Assembly (NCBI GenBank): GCA_043801935.1
Contig: JAZDLO010000011.1
Span: 1-16,773 of the forward strand
DNA: 16,773 nucleotides
Source of the DNA: JAZDLO01 sp043801935
Lineage (GTDB): Bacteria; Actinomycetota; Thermoleophilia; RBG-16-64-13
Reading direction: 5' to 3'
In this document: positions 1 through 6,416 of the stretch, piece by piece
How positions within the stretch are numbered: the stretch's first letter is position 1
Layout of the letters: each line of letters opens with the position of its first letter
Notes under the pieces: model-generated
Database searches by the model: none
What the model was told of the DNA's origin: nothing
The model's input: the letters and a program-made list of their open reading frames with translations, nothing else
Position numbers and translations under genes: made by a program

Positions 1-246
1 CCGGACCGAATCAGCAAGGTCTTTGAGGCGGCGGTCAAGGCGTCCAAGCAGCCACGGATCCGACTCCATGACCTGAGGCACACCTACGCGACCCTCGCGC
101 TAGGCGCCGGAGTGCATCCGAAGATCGTCAGCGAGCGCCTCGGACACGCCACGATCACGATCACTCTGGATACCTACTCTCACGCGATCCCCGCGCTGGA
201 GGAAGAGGCGGCCGCCAAAGTGGCCTCTCTCTTCATGCCGGAATGA
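1..246 (+). CDS. Tyrosine recombinase / phage-type integrase, C-terminal end (5' truncated by window)
   Basis: Open from the first base to TGA at 244-246, giving the last 81 residues. Visible catalytic elements of the tyrosine recombinase fold: HDLRHTYA with the H-x-x-R pair (local residues 23 and 26), the later GH (residue 49) in ERLGHATI, and the nucleophilic tyrosine in LDTYSH (residue 59). The first catalytic arginine lies upstream of the window. Such enzymes cut and rejoin DNA at attachment sites to insert or excise mobile elements. The gene points at a tRNA-Arg 3' end 99 bp downstream, so the element it belongs to most likely extends to the left. The acidic, alanine-rich tail after the tyrosine is common in actinobacterial integrases. 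It could instead be a chromosomal recombinase, but the tRNA location argues for an island or prophage integrase. Confidence 0.93.
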   Translation, partial: PDRISKVFEAAVKASKQPRIRLHDLRHTYATLALGAGVHPKIVSERLGHATITITLDTYSHAIPALEEEAAAKVASLFMPE

Positions 247-253
247 AACCGCG

Positions 254-286
254 CGTTGGCAAACCGTTGGCAAATCGTTGGCTTTG
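254..286. repeat. Three tandem 11-bp direct repeats (unit CGTTGGCAAAY)
   Basis: Copies start at 254, 265 and 276. The first two differ only in the last base (CGTTGGCAAAC, CGTTGGCAAAT); the third keeps CGTTGGC and then diverges. The 11-bp spacing is one helical turn, so bound proteins would sit on one DNA face. Lying between the integrase stop codon and the tRNA-Arg 3' end, they are plausible arm-type integrase or excisionase sites. Function is inferred from position only. Confidence 0.6.
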
Positions 287-305
287 GCGATTTTCGGCTC
301 CCTCC

Positions 306-340
306 AAGAAAAGCAAAACCCCGCCAATAGCAGGGCTTTG
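306..340 (-). terminator. Intrinsic terminator of the tRNA-Ser/tRNA-Arg operon
   Basis: Read on the minus strand, CAAAGCCCTGC (340-330) pairs with GCGGGGTTTTG (324-314) over 11 bp, allowing two G-U pairs, around the 5-nt loop TATTG. A T-rich run, CTTTTCTT, follows directly (313-306). It begins 6 nt past the tRNA-Arg 3' end. This is the best-formed intrinsic terminator in the window. Confidence 0.85.
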
Positions 341-345
341 TGAGG

Positions 346-419
346 TGCGCCTGACGGGACTCGAACCCATGGCCTTCGGTTTCGTAGACCGACGCTCTAT
401 CCAACTGAGCTACAGGCGC
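346..419 (-). tRNA. tRNA-Arg (anticodon ACG)
   Basis: The minus strand folds into a cloverleaf. The acceptor GCGCCTG pairs with CAGGCGC, followed by T-A and the D-arm starting GCTCAG. The anticodon stem TCGGT/ACCGA encloses the loop CTACGAA (anticodon ACG, normally deaminated to ICG). The T-loop is TTCGAGT within ATGGG/CCCGT. Length is 74 nt including discriminator A. The bases after the discriminator are CCT, so the terminal CCA is not fully encoded and must be added by a nucleotidyltransferase, unlike in the neighbouring tRNA-Ser. The 3' end faces the integrase gene and is the probable attachment site. Confidence 0.95.
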
Positions 420-423
420 ACAC

Positions 424-518
424 TGGCGGAGAAGGAGGGATTCGAACCCTCGGAAGGAGCATTCACTCCTTCACTCGCTTAGCAGGCGAGCGCCTTCAGC
501 CAACTCGGCCACTTCTCC
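424..518 (-). tRNA. tRNA-Ser (anticodon GCT)
   Basis: The acceptor GGAGAAG pairs with CTTCTCC, followed by discriminator G and an encoded CCA (426-424). The anticodon stem CTCGC/GCGAG holds the loop CTGCTAA (anticodon GCT, reading AGC/AGU). A long variable arm (GAAGGAGTGAATGCTCCTTC) marks a class II serine tRNA. Length is 95 nt with CCA. Only 4 nt separate it from tRNA-Arg, so the two are one transcript. Confidence 0.96.
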
Positions 519-553
519 AAAGGGGCGGCGAGGCGCCGCCTCAGCGAGCAAAT

Positions 554-583
554 ATTCTAACAGAGGCGGCCGCGCCACGTCAC
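554..583 (-). promoter_or_regulatory. Putative promoter of the tRNA operon
   Basis: On the minus strand a -35-like GTGACG (583-578) and a -10-like TAGAAT (559-554) are separated by 18 nt. The -10 matches 5 of 6 consensus bases and the -35 matches 4 of 6. It lies 35 nt upstream of the tRNA-Ser 5' end. A 7-bp hairpin, GGCGGCG with CGCCGCC (524-540), sits in the leader. Confidence 0.5.
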
Positions 584-599
584 CGGCGCCACGCCATCG

Positions 600-727
600 G
601 CGCGCACCTCCCGGTCACTGGGGTCGGTGCCGGCGAGCGCTTACCGGGAGGCGTCTGCGGGTAGACCCAGACGGAGAACGCAATACCTGCCGGGCGGCGC
701 GGGCCGTCCGGGCCCAGGGAGGGAGCG
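600..727 (+). promoter_or_regulatory. Structured leader, candidate Moco/Tuco riboswitch, upstream of mop
   Basis: CCTCCCGGT (607-615) pairs perfectly over 9 bp with ACCGGGAGG (643-651), enclosing a segment containing CACTGGGG and GGTGCCGG. A second stem follows, CGTCTG (652-657) with CAGACG (668-673). The helix and the GGTGCC / ACCGGGAGGC elements resemble what I remember of the molybdenum-cofactor RNA motif, and the downstream gene encodes a molybdenum-binding Mop domain, a known target class. The ribosome binding site GGGAGG (717-722) matches the aptamer strand 646-651 exactly, so CCTCCC (607-612) could pair with either. That gives a simple way to switch translation. The class assignment is from memory and was not tested against a covariance model. 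Confidence 0.55.
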
Positions 728-937
728 ATGAAGCTCAGCGCGAGGAACGTGCTCAAGGGGACGGTCAAGAGCGTCACCCACGGAGCGGTGAATTCCGAAG
801 TGGTCCTGGAGTTGCCGGGCGGTGCCGAGTTGGTGTCCATCATCACCAAGCGTTCGGCAGCGGAGCTCGAGCTGGCGGCGGGGTCCGAGGCGTACGCTGT
901 GATAAAGGCCAGCAACGTCATGATCGCGGTCGACTGA
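728..937 (+). CDS. mop: Molybdenum-pterin/molybdate-binding protein, single Mop (TOBE) domain
   Basis: 69 aa, the usual size of free-standing Mop proteins (molbindins), which oligomerise and store or buffer molybdate or tungstate in the cytoplasm. The whole protein is one Mop domain: it opens with MKLSARN, followed by LKGTVKSV, then GAVNSEVVLEL, SIITKRSAAEL and the closing AVIKASNVMIAVD, all family hallmarks. The ATG has a strong ribosome binding site (GGGAGGGAG) 3-5 nt upstream. A riboswitch-like leader precedes it. No molybdate transporter or cofactor-synthesis gene is adjacent, but a molybdoenzyme is encoded about 12 kb downstream. A long minus-strand ORF across 580-921 is a GC-rich shadow. 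Confidence 0.92.
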   Translation: MKLSARNVLKGTVKSVTHGAVNSEVVLELPGGAELVSIITKRSAAELELAAGSEAYAVIKASNVMIAVD

Positions 938-1129
938 ACCGGTCGGCTCCGGCAGTCACCGACTTCTCACGCGCCACCTGCCGTCCGTAAGCATGGGGCC
1001 CACCGGCCCGCCGGGGGACGCCGCGCGGTGACGGGCAGGCCCTCGCCCGTCCCAGAGTCCGAAGGATTGAGGCCCCTCTGTCGCGAATCATGCTCCATCA
1101 GGGTGAACGAGGAGCCGGAGGAGGCTACG

Positions 1130-1336
1130 ATGGGGATACTGCGAATGTTGAGGTGGCTCTCGGTAGTGGCGATGCTCTCCGGAGGCGGGCTGGCTCTCTG
1201 GCGCCGTAGAGACACGGTCAAACGGACGTGGGATTCCTTCGGCGGTGCTCAAGGTATCACGAACTCCGCAGACCGGCTGATCAGATCCGTGGGCCCGGTG
1301 AAAGACCTCGTCACTCAAGTCGCTCGTATGAAATAG
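1130..1336 (+). CDS. Small single-pass membrane protein, unknown function
   Basis: 68 aa from the ATG at 1130, chosen because GGAGCCGGAGGAG lies just upstream; the frame is open further 5' but without a comparable ribosome binding site. Residues 5-23 (RMLRWLSVVAMLSGGGLALW region) form one hydrophobic helix followed by WRRRDTVKRTW. The N terminus is therefore probably outside and the C-terminal half cytoplasmic. The tail (GITNSADRLIRSVGPVKDLVTQVARM) could form an amphipathic helix. The stop codon overlaps the AGGAGG of the next gene and 16 nt separate the two, so they are likely co-transcribed. I do not recognise a family. The 192 bp before it (938-1129) shows no clear promoter, RNA gene or terminator. 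Confidence 0.6.
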   Translation: MGILRMLRWLSVVAMLSGGGLALWRRRDTVKRTWDSFGGAQGITNSADRLIRSVGPVKDLVTQVARMK

Positions 1337-1352
1337 GAGGTTTCTGCAGCTC

Positions 1353-2261
1353 GTGCACGTGCTTGTGACCGGAGCCACCGGGTACATCGGGGGGTTGCTC
1401 GTGCCAGCCTTGCTCGAGCGCGGTCACTCCGTGCGCTGCCTTGTGCGTGACCGTACCCGAGTCGCCCCGGCGATAGCGGGGCAGGTCGAGCTGGTTGAGG
1501 GCGACGTGCTCGACATCGACACCCTGAGCCCGGCCTTGCGTGGCGTCGACGCCGCCTACTACCTGGTGCACTCGATGGGGGCCGAATCCGGCGTGGCCTT
1601 CGCCCAACGGGACCGTCATGCCGCCTCGAACTTCGCCTTGGTGGCCCGGGAGCAGAAGGTGGCGCGACTCGTCTACCTGGGCGGCCTCGGCGACGAGAAG
1701 GCCGGCCTCTCCGAGCACCTGGCCAGCCGGCAGGAGGTAGGCAGGGTGCTGGCGGCCGGAGGCGTGCCCGTGACCGAGTTCCGGGCAGCGGTGATCGTGG
1801 GGGCCGGGAGTATCTCTTTCCGCATGGTCCGCTATCTGACCGAGCGCCTCCCGGCGATGATCGCCCCCAAGTGGATAAGCACTCGCATCCAGCCGATCGC
1901 AGAGGACGACGTGCTCCGTTACCTGGTGGACGCTCTTGACCAGCCCGAGTCCGCCGGCAAGGTGATCGAGATAGGCGGGGCCGACGTGGTCACTTACGGC
2001 GACATGATCACCACCTACGCCCATCTCCGCGGGCTGCACCGGGAGCTGATACCGGTGCCGCTTCTGACTCCAGCCCTCTCCTCGTACTGGGTGGGGCTGA
2101 CCACGCCTATCCCCTCGTCTGTCGCCCGGCCACTGATCGAGGGGCTCAAGACCGAAGTGGTGGTCACGAGCCCGCTGGCCCGCGAGTTGTTCCCGTTCGA
2201 GCCGATAGGCTACGAGGAAGCCATCAAGCGGGTCCTGGAGAAGGAGCCTGTGCTGCGCTAG
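1353..2261 (+). CDS. NAD(P)-binding atypical short-chain dehydrogenase/reductase (NmrA/YbjT-like)
   Basis: 302 aa from a GTG start preceded by AGGAGG (1335-1340, spacing 12). The Rossmann glycine motif TGATGYIG (residues 6-13) is followed by a basic patch (RCLVRDRTR) where NADP-binding members often hold the 2'-phosphate. Segment VELVEGDVLD and AAYYLVHSMG are typical of atypical SDRs related to YbjT and the complex I NDUFA9 subunit. The classical Tyr-x-x-x-Lys catalytic pair is absent, so it may be a sensor, a quinone reductase or an assembly factor rather than a classical dehydrogenase. The C-terminal part (PLLTPALSSYWVGLTTPIPSS) is moderately hydrophobic, suggesting membrane association. 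Probably in one operon with the small membrane protein upstream. Substrate unknown. Confidence 0.85.
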   Translation: MHVLVTGATGYIGGLLVPALLERGHSVRCLVRDRTRVAPAIAGQVELVEGDVLDIDTLSPALRGVDAAYYLVHSMGAESGVAFAQRDRHAASNFALVAREQKVARLVYLGGLGDEKAGLSEHLASRQEVGRVLAAGGVPVTEFRAAVIVGAGSISFRMVRYLTERLPAMIAPKWISTRIQPIAEDDVLRYLVDALDQPESAGKVIEIGGADVVTYGDMITTYAHLRGLHRELIPVPLLTPALSSYWVGLTTPIPSSVARPLIEGLKTEVVVTSPLARELFPFEPIGYEEAIKRVLEKEPVLR

Positions 2262-2283
2262 CCCATCGCCCTCGGCGCATGCC

Positions 2284-2312
2284 TTGACGCCCCGCGGGGC
2301 GCCCGTTAGACT
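2284..2312 (+). promoter_or_regulatory. Putative sigma-70-type promoter of serC with a palindrome in the spacer
   Basis: TTGACG (2284-2289), a 17-nt spacer, then TAGACT (2307-2312). The spacer contains the perfect palindrome CGCCCCGCGGGGCG (2288-2301), where a repressor would block polymerase. Just downstream, GGTCGTT (2316-2322) and AACGACC (2330-2336) form a 7-bp inverted repeat near the expected transcription start. Confidence 0.65.
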
Positions 2313-2355
2313 CCCGGTCGTTCCCCGTTAACGACCAGCGAGAGGGATGCTTCAG

Positions 2356-3504
2356 ATGAGACCCACCGTCCGCCCCCAGAACCCGTGCTTTTCCTCGGGC
2401 CCATGCGCCAAACGGTCTGGGTGGAGCCCTTCGGTACTGGACGGTGCGCTGGTGGGGCGGTCGCATCGTTCCAAAGCCGGTCGGGCCCGCATCCAGGAAG
2501 TGATGGACCGCTCCCGCGCCCTGTTGGGGGTACCGGACGGCTATCGTATCGGGATCGTGCCGGCCTCCGACACCGGGGCCATGGAGATGGCGCTCTGGTC
2601 GCTGCTCGGCCCGAGAGGTGTCGACATCCTGGCCTGGGAGAGCTTCGGGCAAGGCTGGGTGACCGACATCACCAAGCAACTCAAGCTTCCCGACGTGCGC
2701 GTGTTCACCGCCGAGTACGGGCGTATTCCCGATCTGGCTCAGGTGGACTGGGGTCGCGACGTGGTCTTCACCTGGAACGGCACCACCTCGGGCGTACGGG
2801 TCCCTGGTGCCGAGTGGGTCGCCGACGATCGCCAGGGCCTGGCAGTCTGTGACGCCACCTCGGCGGTGTTCGCCATGGAGGTACCCATCGCCAAGCTTGA
2901 TGTGGTCACCTACTCCTGGCAGAAGGTGCTGGGTGGCGAGGCTCAACACGGGGTTCTCATCCTCAGCCCGCGGGCGGTGGAGCGCCTGGAGACCTATCAG
3001 CCGGCCTGGCCGCTCCCCAAGATCTTCCGCGTGACCAAGGGCGGCAAGCTGACCGAGGGGGTATTCCAAGCCGACACCATCAACACCCCGTCCATGCTCT
3101 GCGTGGAGGATGCCCTCGACGGCCTCACCTGGGCCGCGGACATCGGCGGCCTGCCCGAGCTGGTACGGCGCAGCGAGGCCAACCTGGCTGCCGTGGCGGC
3201 GTGGGTGGGGCGCACTCCCTGGGTGGACTTCCTGGCGGAAGACCCGGGCATCCGTTCGTGCACCTCGATCTGTCTCAAGATCGTGGACCCGTGGTTCACC
3301 GGGTTAGGGGCAGAAGAACGGGCTCAGGCGGCGAAAAAGGTGGCTTCCCTTCTGGAGACCGAAAGCGTGGCTTACGACATCGCCTCCTACCGCAACGCTC
3401 CCCCCGGACTGCGGCTGTGGGGCGGGGCGACCGTGGAGCGGGACGACCTGGAAGCCTTGTTCCCCTGGCTGGACTGGGCCTACGCGGAGGTCAAGGGGAG
3501 CTAG
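2356..3504 (+). CDS. serC: Phosphoserine aminotransferase
   Basis: 382 aa from the ATG at 2356. The ATG at 2347 abuts the AGAGGG ribosome binding site, whereas 2356 is spaced 9 nt from it and gives the family N terminus (RPQNPCFSSGPCAKR). The PLP-dependent enzyme converts 3-phosphohydroxypyruvate plus glutamate to phosphoserine and 2-oxoglutarate, serving serine and, in many bacteria, pyridoxal phosphate synthesis. Visible hallmarks: SSGPCAKR (substrate loop), HRSKAGRARI, PASDTGAMEMALW, WNGTTSG, the cofactor-contacting CDATSA (Asp about 166), and the Schiff-base lysine in SWQKVLGGEAQHG (about 190). It resembles the SerC subgroup of actinobacteria, alphaproteobacteria and archaea rather than the E. 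coli type. It has its own promoter and stands alone, with no serA or serB in the window. Confidence 0.95.
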   Translation: MRPTVRPQNPCFSSGPCAKRSGWSPSVLDGALVGRSHRSKAGRARIQEVMDRSRALLGVPDGYRIGIVPASDTGAMEMALWSLLGPRGVDILAWESFGQGWVTDITKQLKLPDVRVFTAEYGRIPDLAQVDWGRDVVFTWNGTTSGVRVPGAEWVADDRQGLAVCDATSAVFAMEVPIAKLDVVTYSWQKVLGGEAQHGVLILSPRAVERLETYQPAWPLPKIFRVTKGGKLTEGVFQADTINTPSMLCVEDALDGLTWAADIGGLPELVRRSEANLAAVAAWVGRTPWVDFLAEDPGIRSCTSICLKIVDPWFTGLGAEERAQAAKKVASLLETESVAYDIASYRNAPPGLRLWGGATVERDDLEALFPWLDWAYAEVKGS

Positions 3505-3678
3505 CGGAAAAGAAGAGGGACTGCTGGAAACGATAGTCACCCGACCATAGCAGGTGCCAAACTTGGCCCGGCTGTGGGTGGGGTCCTGGCATGTGGTGTT
3601 CCTGCCACTGAGTGCCCGTCAGCGCGCGCAGCAAGTACACGCGAACCCCGAAGATACGGCCGGCGCCACACCGACCAA

Positions 3679-3701
3679 CAGGGCTCCTCATCGGGGCCCT
3701 G
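3679..3701. terminator. Hairpin between convergent serC and tatA
   Basis: CAGGGCTCC (3679-3687) pairs with GGGGCCCTG (3693-3701) around a 5-nt loop, with one G-T pair on the plus strand. On the minus strand that pair becomes a mismatch. It lies 13 bp beyond the tatA stop and 175 bp beyond the serC stop. There is no T-run, so at best it is a weak or factor-assisted bidirectional terminator. The rest of 3505-3714 shows no gene I can support. Confidence 0.4.
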
Positions 3702-3714
3702 GATAGGCTTCCGA

Positions 3715-3975
3715 TCAGCTCTCGGTCTTCTCGGTCTTCGCTGCCGTGTCGGCCGCAGCGGTGTCTGCTGCCGCGGTCTCAGTCTTGGCGTCGGCGGTCA
3801 CGTCTTCCTTGATGGCCGACTGAACGTCGTCCTTGGTCTCTTTCAAGCCTTTCTTGAAGCCGGTGATCGAGCGGCCCAGCGATGAGCCGAGATCCGGCAG
3901 CTTCTTGGGCCCAAAGATGAGCAGGGCCAAGACCAGCACGATCGCGATTTCCCACGGTCCGATCCAACTAGGCAT
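3715..3975 (-). CDS. tatA: Sec-independent (twin-arginine) translocase subunit TatA
   Basis: 86 aa from the ATG at 3975, chosen for the GAGGAG ribosome binding site 9 nt upstream; the frame runs further upstream without support. It has the TatA plan: a short N terminus, one membrane helix (IGPWEIAIVLVLALLIFG), the hinge FGPKKLP, an amphipathic helix (LGSSLGRSITGFKKGLKE) and an acidic, Ala/Thr/Glu-rich tail. TatA oligomers form the transport path for folded proteins with RR signal peptides. At least two apparent Tat substrates are encoded in this window (12.0-13.9 kb). TatB shares this architecture but usually has longer amphipathic helices and Glu near the start of the membrane helix, so TatA is preferred. 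No tatB or tatC is next to it. Confidence 0.93.
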   Translation of the reverse strand: MPSWIGPWEIAIVLVLALLIFGPKKLPDLGSSLGRSITGFKKGLKETKDDVQSAIKEDVTADAKTETAAADTAAADTAAKTEKTES

Positions 3976-4016
3976 CCAAACACTCTCCTCGTGAGTACTT
4001 AAGGAGTCGAACCAAC

Positions 4017-4040
4017 ATATTATCTCACGGTTTCCGAGAG
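4017..4040 (-). promoter_or_regulatory. Putative tatA promoter -10 with adjacent inverted repeat
   Basis: On the minus strand TAATAT (4022-4017) matches 5 of 6 bases of a -10 element, 41 nt before the tatA start. Immediately upstream is CTCACGGTTTCCGAGAG (4024-4040 on the plus strand). It is an inverted repeat with three central bases and one mismatched pair, lying where the -35 spacer would be. No good -35 is visible, which would fit an activator-dependent or alternative-sigma promoter. Confidence 0.4.
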
Positions 4041-4082
4041 CTCGTCTTAATACAACCTGACCGCCATACGCACGTGATCGGC

Positions 4083-6416
4083 TTAGAAAAGGTCTTTGAG
4101 CCTTCGGCGGATGTCCGCGGTGGTCACCGCCGCGCCGGCTTCCCACGCTCCCGGACTCCCTTCACGCGCCGAGCGCCCGGGCGCGACGAGTTCGGAAGCC
4201 GGGCGCTGGTCTAGAAACCGGCGCGTGCCTTCGGGCAAGAAGCGGGTGAGTTGGGCGTAGCCATGCACATCGCTGAAGTTTCGCGGATAGGTGTAGTACC
4301 GCAGGGGATAGCAGACATACAGCCAGTCTTTGGCTCGGGTGAGGGCCACGTACAACAGGCGGCGCTCTTCCTCGATCTCCTCCAGCTTGCCGGTGGCCAT
4401 GTCGGAAGGGATGTTGCCGTCGGCGGCGTGGATCACGTACACCGCGTCCCACTCCAAGCCTTTGGCCGAGTGCATGGTGCTCAAGATGAGGAAGTCCTCA
4501 TCGAGGACGGGAGGGCCGGCCAGGTCTTCGGTGTAGGTGGGTGGGTCGAGGGCGATCTCGGCCAGGAAGCGGGCCCGGTCGGGGAAGCGGGCGGCCAACC
4601 ACTCGAGTTGCTCCAGGTCCATGAGGCGGGCGCGGGCATTGTCGTAGAGACGTTCCAGAAGCGGTGTATAGAAAAGTCTGGTCCGCTTTATCTGGGAGGC
4701 GAGATCACCCGGTTCGCGACTCCCGATGCTGGTCATGAGCGAGATCAGTTCGCCCCACTTGCCGGCCGCCGCCGCGGTCGGCGCCGGGCAGCCGGCCCAG
4801 GCGGCAAAACCGGCCGGGGCGATACCAGTTGAGGAGGATCCGGATGGGGCGGTCTCAGACGGGGCGGTCTCAGACGGGGCCGCCCTCGCCAGATCGGCTT
4901 CGCCCTGCTCGGCGCGGGGCGCCGCGCCCGCCTGTTCGGTGCCGCCGGCGAGGCGATCCATGAGTGACCGGGCTTTCTTGGGCCCGATGCCGGGCAAGAG
5001 CATGAGTACGCGTGTGCCGGCCATGAGATCACGGGGGTTCTCGGCCAAGCGCAGGAAGGCCATGAGGTCCTTGACGTGCGCCGTCTCCACGAAGCGCAGT
5101 CCCCCGTACTTGTGAAAGGGGATGTTGCGCCGGGTGAGCTCCAGTTCCAGCGCCAGGCTGTGATGGGAGGCACGGAAGAGCACGGCTTGGCGACGGAGGG
5201 CCAGTCCTGCCTCCCGGTGCTCGAGCACCTGGCGGATCACGAACTCGGTCTGCTCGTCCTCGTCTTCACAGGACACCAGCTGCGGCTTGGCTCCGTCGGA
5301 GCGGCGCGACCACAGGTTCTTGGCATGGCGCTCGGCGGCTCCGGCGATCACCTCATTGGTGGCATCGAGGATGGCCTGGGTGCTGCGGTAGTTCTGCTCC
5401 AGGGTGACGATGTGTGTGTTGGGGAACCGCTGCGGGAAATCAAGGATGTTCCGAACAGTGGCGGCTCGGAAGGAGTAGATCGCCTGGGCGTCGTCCCCGA
5501 CGGCGGTTAGATTCTTCCCCGCAGGACATAGCATCTCCAAGATCTCAGCCTGTAACCGGTTGGTGTCCTGATACTCGTCGACCAAGACATGATCGAAGCG
5601 GCCGCGAATTGAGCGCGCGGCGCGGGGGTCGGTCAGCAGGCCGTGCCAGAAGAGGAGCAAGTCGTCATAGTCGAGCACGCTCTGCTCGCCCTTATGATCG
5701 ACGTAGGCTGCGAAGAGCCGGCGGAGGTCTTCTATCTCGTCCTTGCACCAGGGAAAACGGGTCTCGACGGCTTCTTCGACGGGCTCGCGGGCATTGACGC
5801 AGCGGCTGTAGATGTCCATACAGGTACCTTTAAGGGGGAAACGACGGTCGTTCTTGGAAAGGCCCAACTCGGACCGCAGAACGCCCATGAGGTCCTCGGC
5901 GTCGCCGCGGTCGAGGATGGTGAACGATGGCTGCAGACCGATAGTCCGGCCGTGGAGGCGCAGGAGACGCGTGGCCGTGGCATGGAAGGTACCCCCCCAC
6001 ACTTTGCCGGAGGCCGATGAGCGGGCGGCGCCGGCCCGGGCGTCCTCAGGCAAGGCGTGGTTTGTCATGCCCGCCGCGACCGGGTCGATCTCGGTCGCTG
6101 CTCGCGCGTTCGCATGCCGAGCCTCAGCCTCCAGGCGGCGCAGGATGCCGTCCACCCGGCGCAGCATCTCGGCGGCCGCCCGCCGGGTGAAGGTGAGCAA
6201 GAGGATGCGCCCCGGATCGGTGCCCGTGGCGATCTTGTAGGCGACACGGTGGGCCAGGGTGGCGGTCTTGCCCGTGCCGGCGCCGGCCACGATCAACAAG
6301 GGGTCGTCGCCGTGCAGCGCCGCAAAGCGTTGCTGCTCGTTGAGTTCGGCGAGGATCGTCCCGATGTGGTTGTTATCCACCGCCAGAGGTCGCCTCCATC
6401 GTGCGGGCATCGTCAT
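4083..6416 (-). CDS. UvrD/Rep-family superfamily 1 DNA helicase (3'-5')
   Basis: 777 aa if the ATG at 6416 is used. A GTG at 6380 with GGAGG 12 nt upstream is an alternative start, as the first ATG lacks a ribosome binding site. Motifs in order: Walker A GAGTGKT (45-51), Ia LTFTRRAA (74-81), II VDEYQDTN (279-286), III AVGDDAQAIYSFR (305-317), IV EQNYRST (340-346), V STMHSAKGLEWD (646-657), VI EERRLLYVALTRAKD (683-697). An ATP-dependent translocase that unwinds DNA in repair or fork processing. Two family-atypical low-complexity inserts occur, at about 95-137 (domain 1A/1B) and 490-552 (domain 2B). The protein ends about 80 residues after motif VI without a clear PcrA/UvrD1 C-terminal domain. 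It is divergent from ku, which suggests a role in break repair. Not AddA or RecB: no nuclease domain. Confidence 0.93.
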   Translation of the reverse strand: MTMPARWRRPLAVDNNHIGTILAELNEQQRFAALHGDDPLLIVAGAGTGKTATLAHRVAYKIATGTDPGRILLLTFTRRAAAEMLRRVDGILRRLEAEARHANARAATEIDPVAAGMTNHALPEDARAGAARSSASGKVWGGTFHATATRLLRLHGRTIGLQPSFTILDRGDAEDLMGVLRSELGLSKNDRRFPLKGTCMDIYSRCVNAREPVEEAVETRFPWCKDEIEDLRRLFAAYVDHKGEQSVLDYDDLLLFWHGLLTDPRAARSIRGRFDHVLVDEYQDTNRLQAEILEMLCPAGKNLTAVGDDAQAIYSFRAATVRNILDFPQRFPNTHIVTLEQNYRSTQAILDATNEVIAGAAERHAKNLWSRRSDGAKPQLVSCEDEDEQTEFVIRQVLEHREAGLALRRQAVLFRASHHSLALELELTRRNIPFHKYGGLRFVETAHVKDLMAFLRLAENPRDLMAGTRVLMLLPGIGPKKARSLMDRLAGGTEQAGAAPRAEQGEADLARAAPSETAPSETAPSGSSSTGIAPAGFAAWAGCPAPTAAAAGKWGELISLMTSIGSREPGDLASQIKRTRLFYTPLLERLYDNARARLMDLEQLEWLAARFPDRARFLAEIALDPPTYTEDLAGPPVLDEDFLILSTMHSAKGLEWDAVYVIHAADGNIPSDMATGKLEEIEEERRLLYVALTRAKDWLYVCYPLRYYTYPRNFSDVHGYAQLTRFLPEGTRRFLDQRPASELVAPGRSAREGSPGAWEAGAAVTTADIRRRLKDLF
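4846..4883. repeat. 15-bp tandem repeat inside the helicase gene
   Basis: GGGGCGGTCTCAGAC occurs at 4846-4860 and 4861-4875 and a partial copy begins at 4876. It is in frame and encodes repeated APSET pentapeptides in the disordered insert of helicase domain 2B. Length change by replication slippage would keep the frame. Confidence 0.85.

Noticed and set aside
1028..1129. Upstream extension of the small membrane protein, and a TTGAGG (about 1067) as its -35
   Set aside because: The extension is hydrophilic and lacks a ribosome binding site; no acceptable -10 lies at 16-18 nt from TTGAGG.
2224..3069. 281-codon minus-strand ORF opposite serC, and a similar one at 1311-2039 opposite the SDR gene
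   Set aside because: Histidine/glycine-rich shadow translations without motifs; the plus-strand genes have clear family signatures and starts.
3505..3714. Possible small gene or RNA in the serC-tatA gap
   Set aside because: Short ORFs on both strands lack ribosome binding sites and motifs; apart from the hairpin at 3679-3701 no structure stands out.
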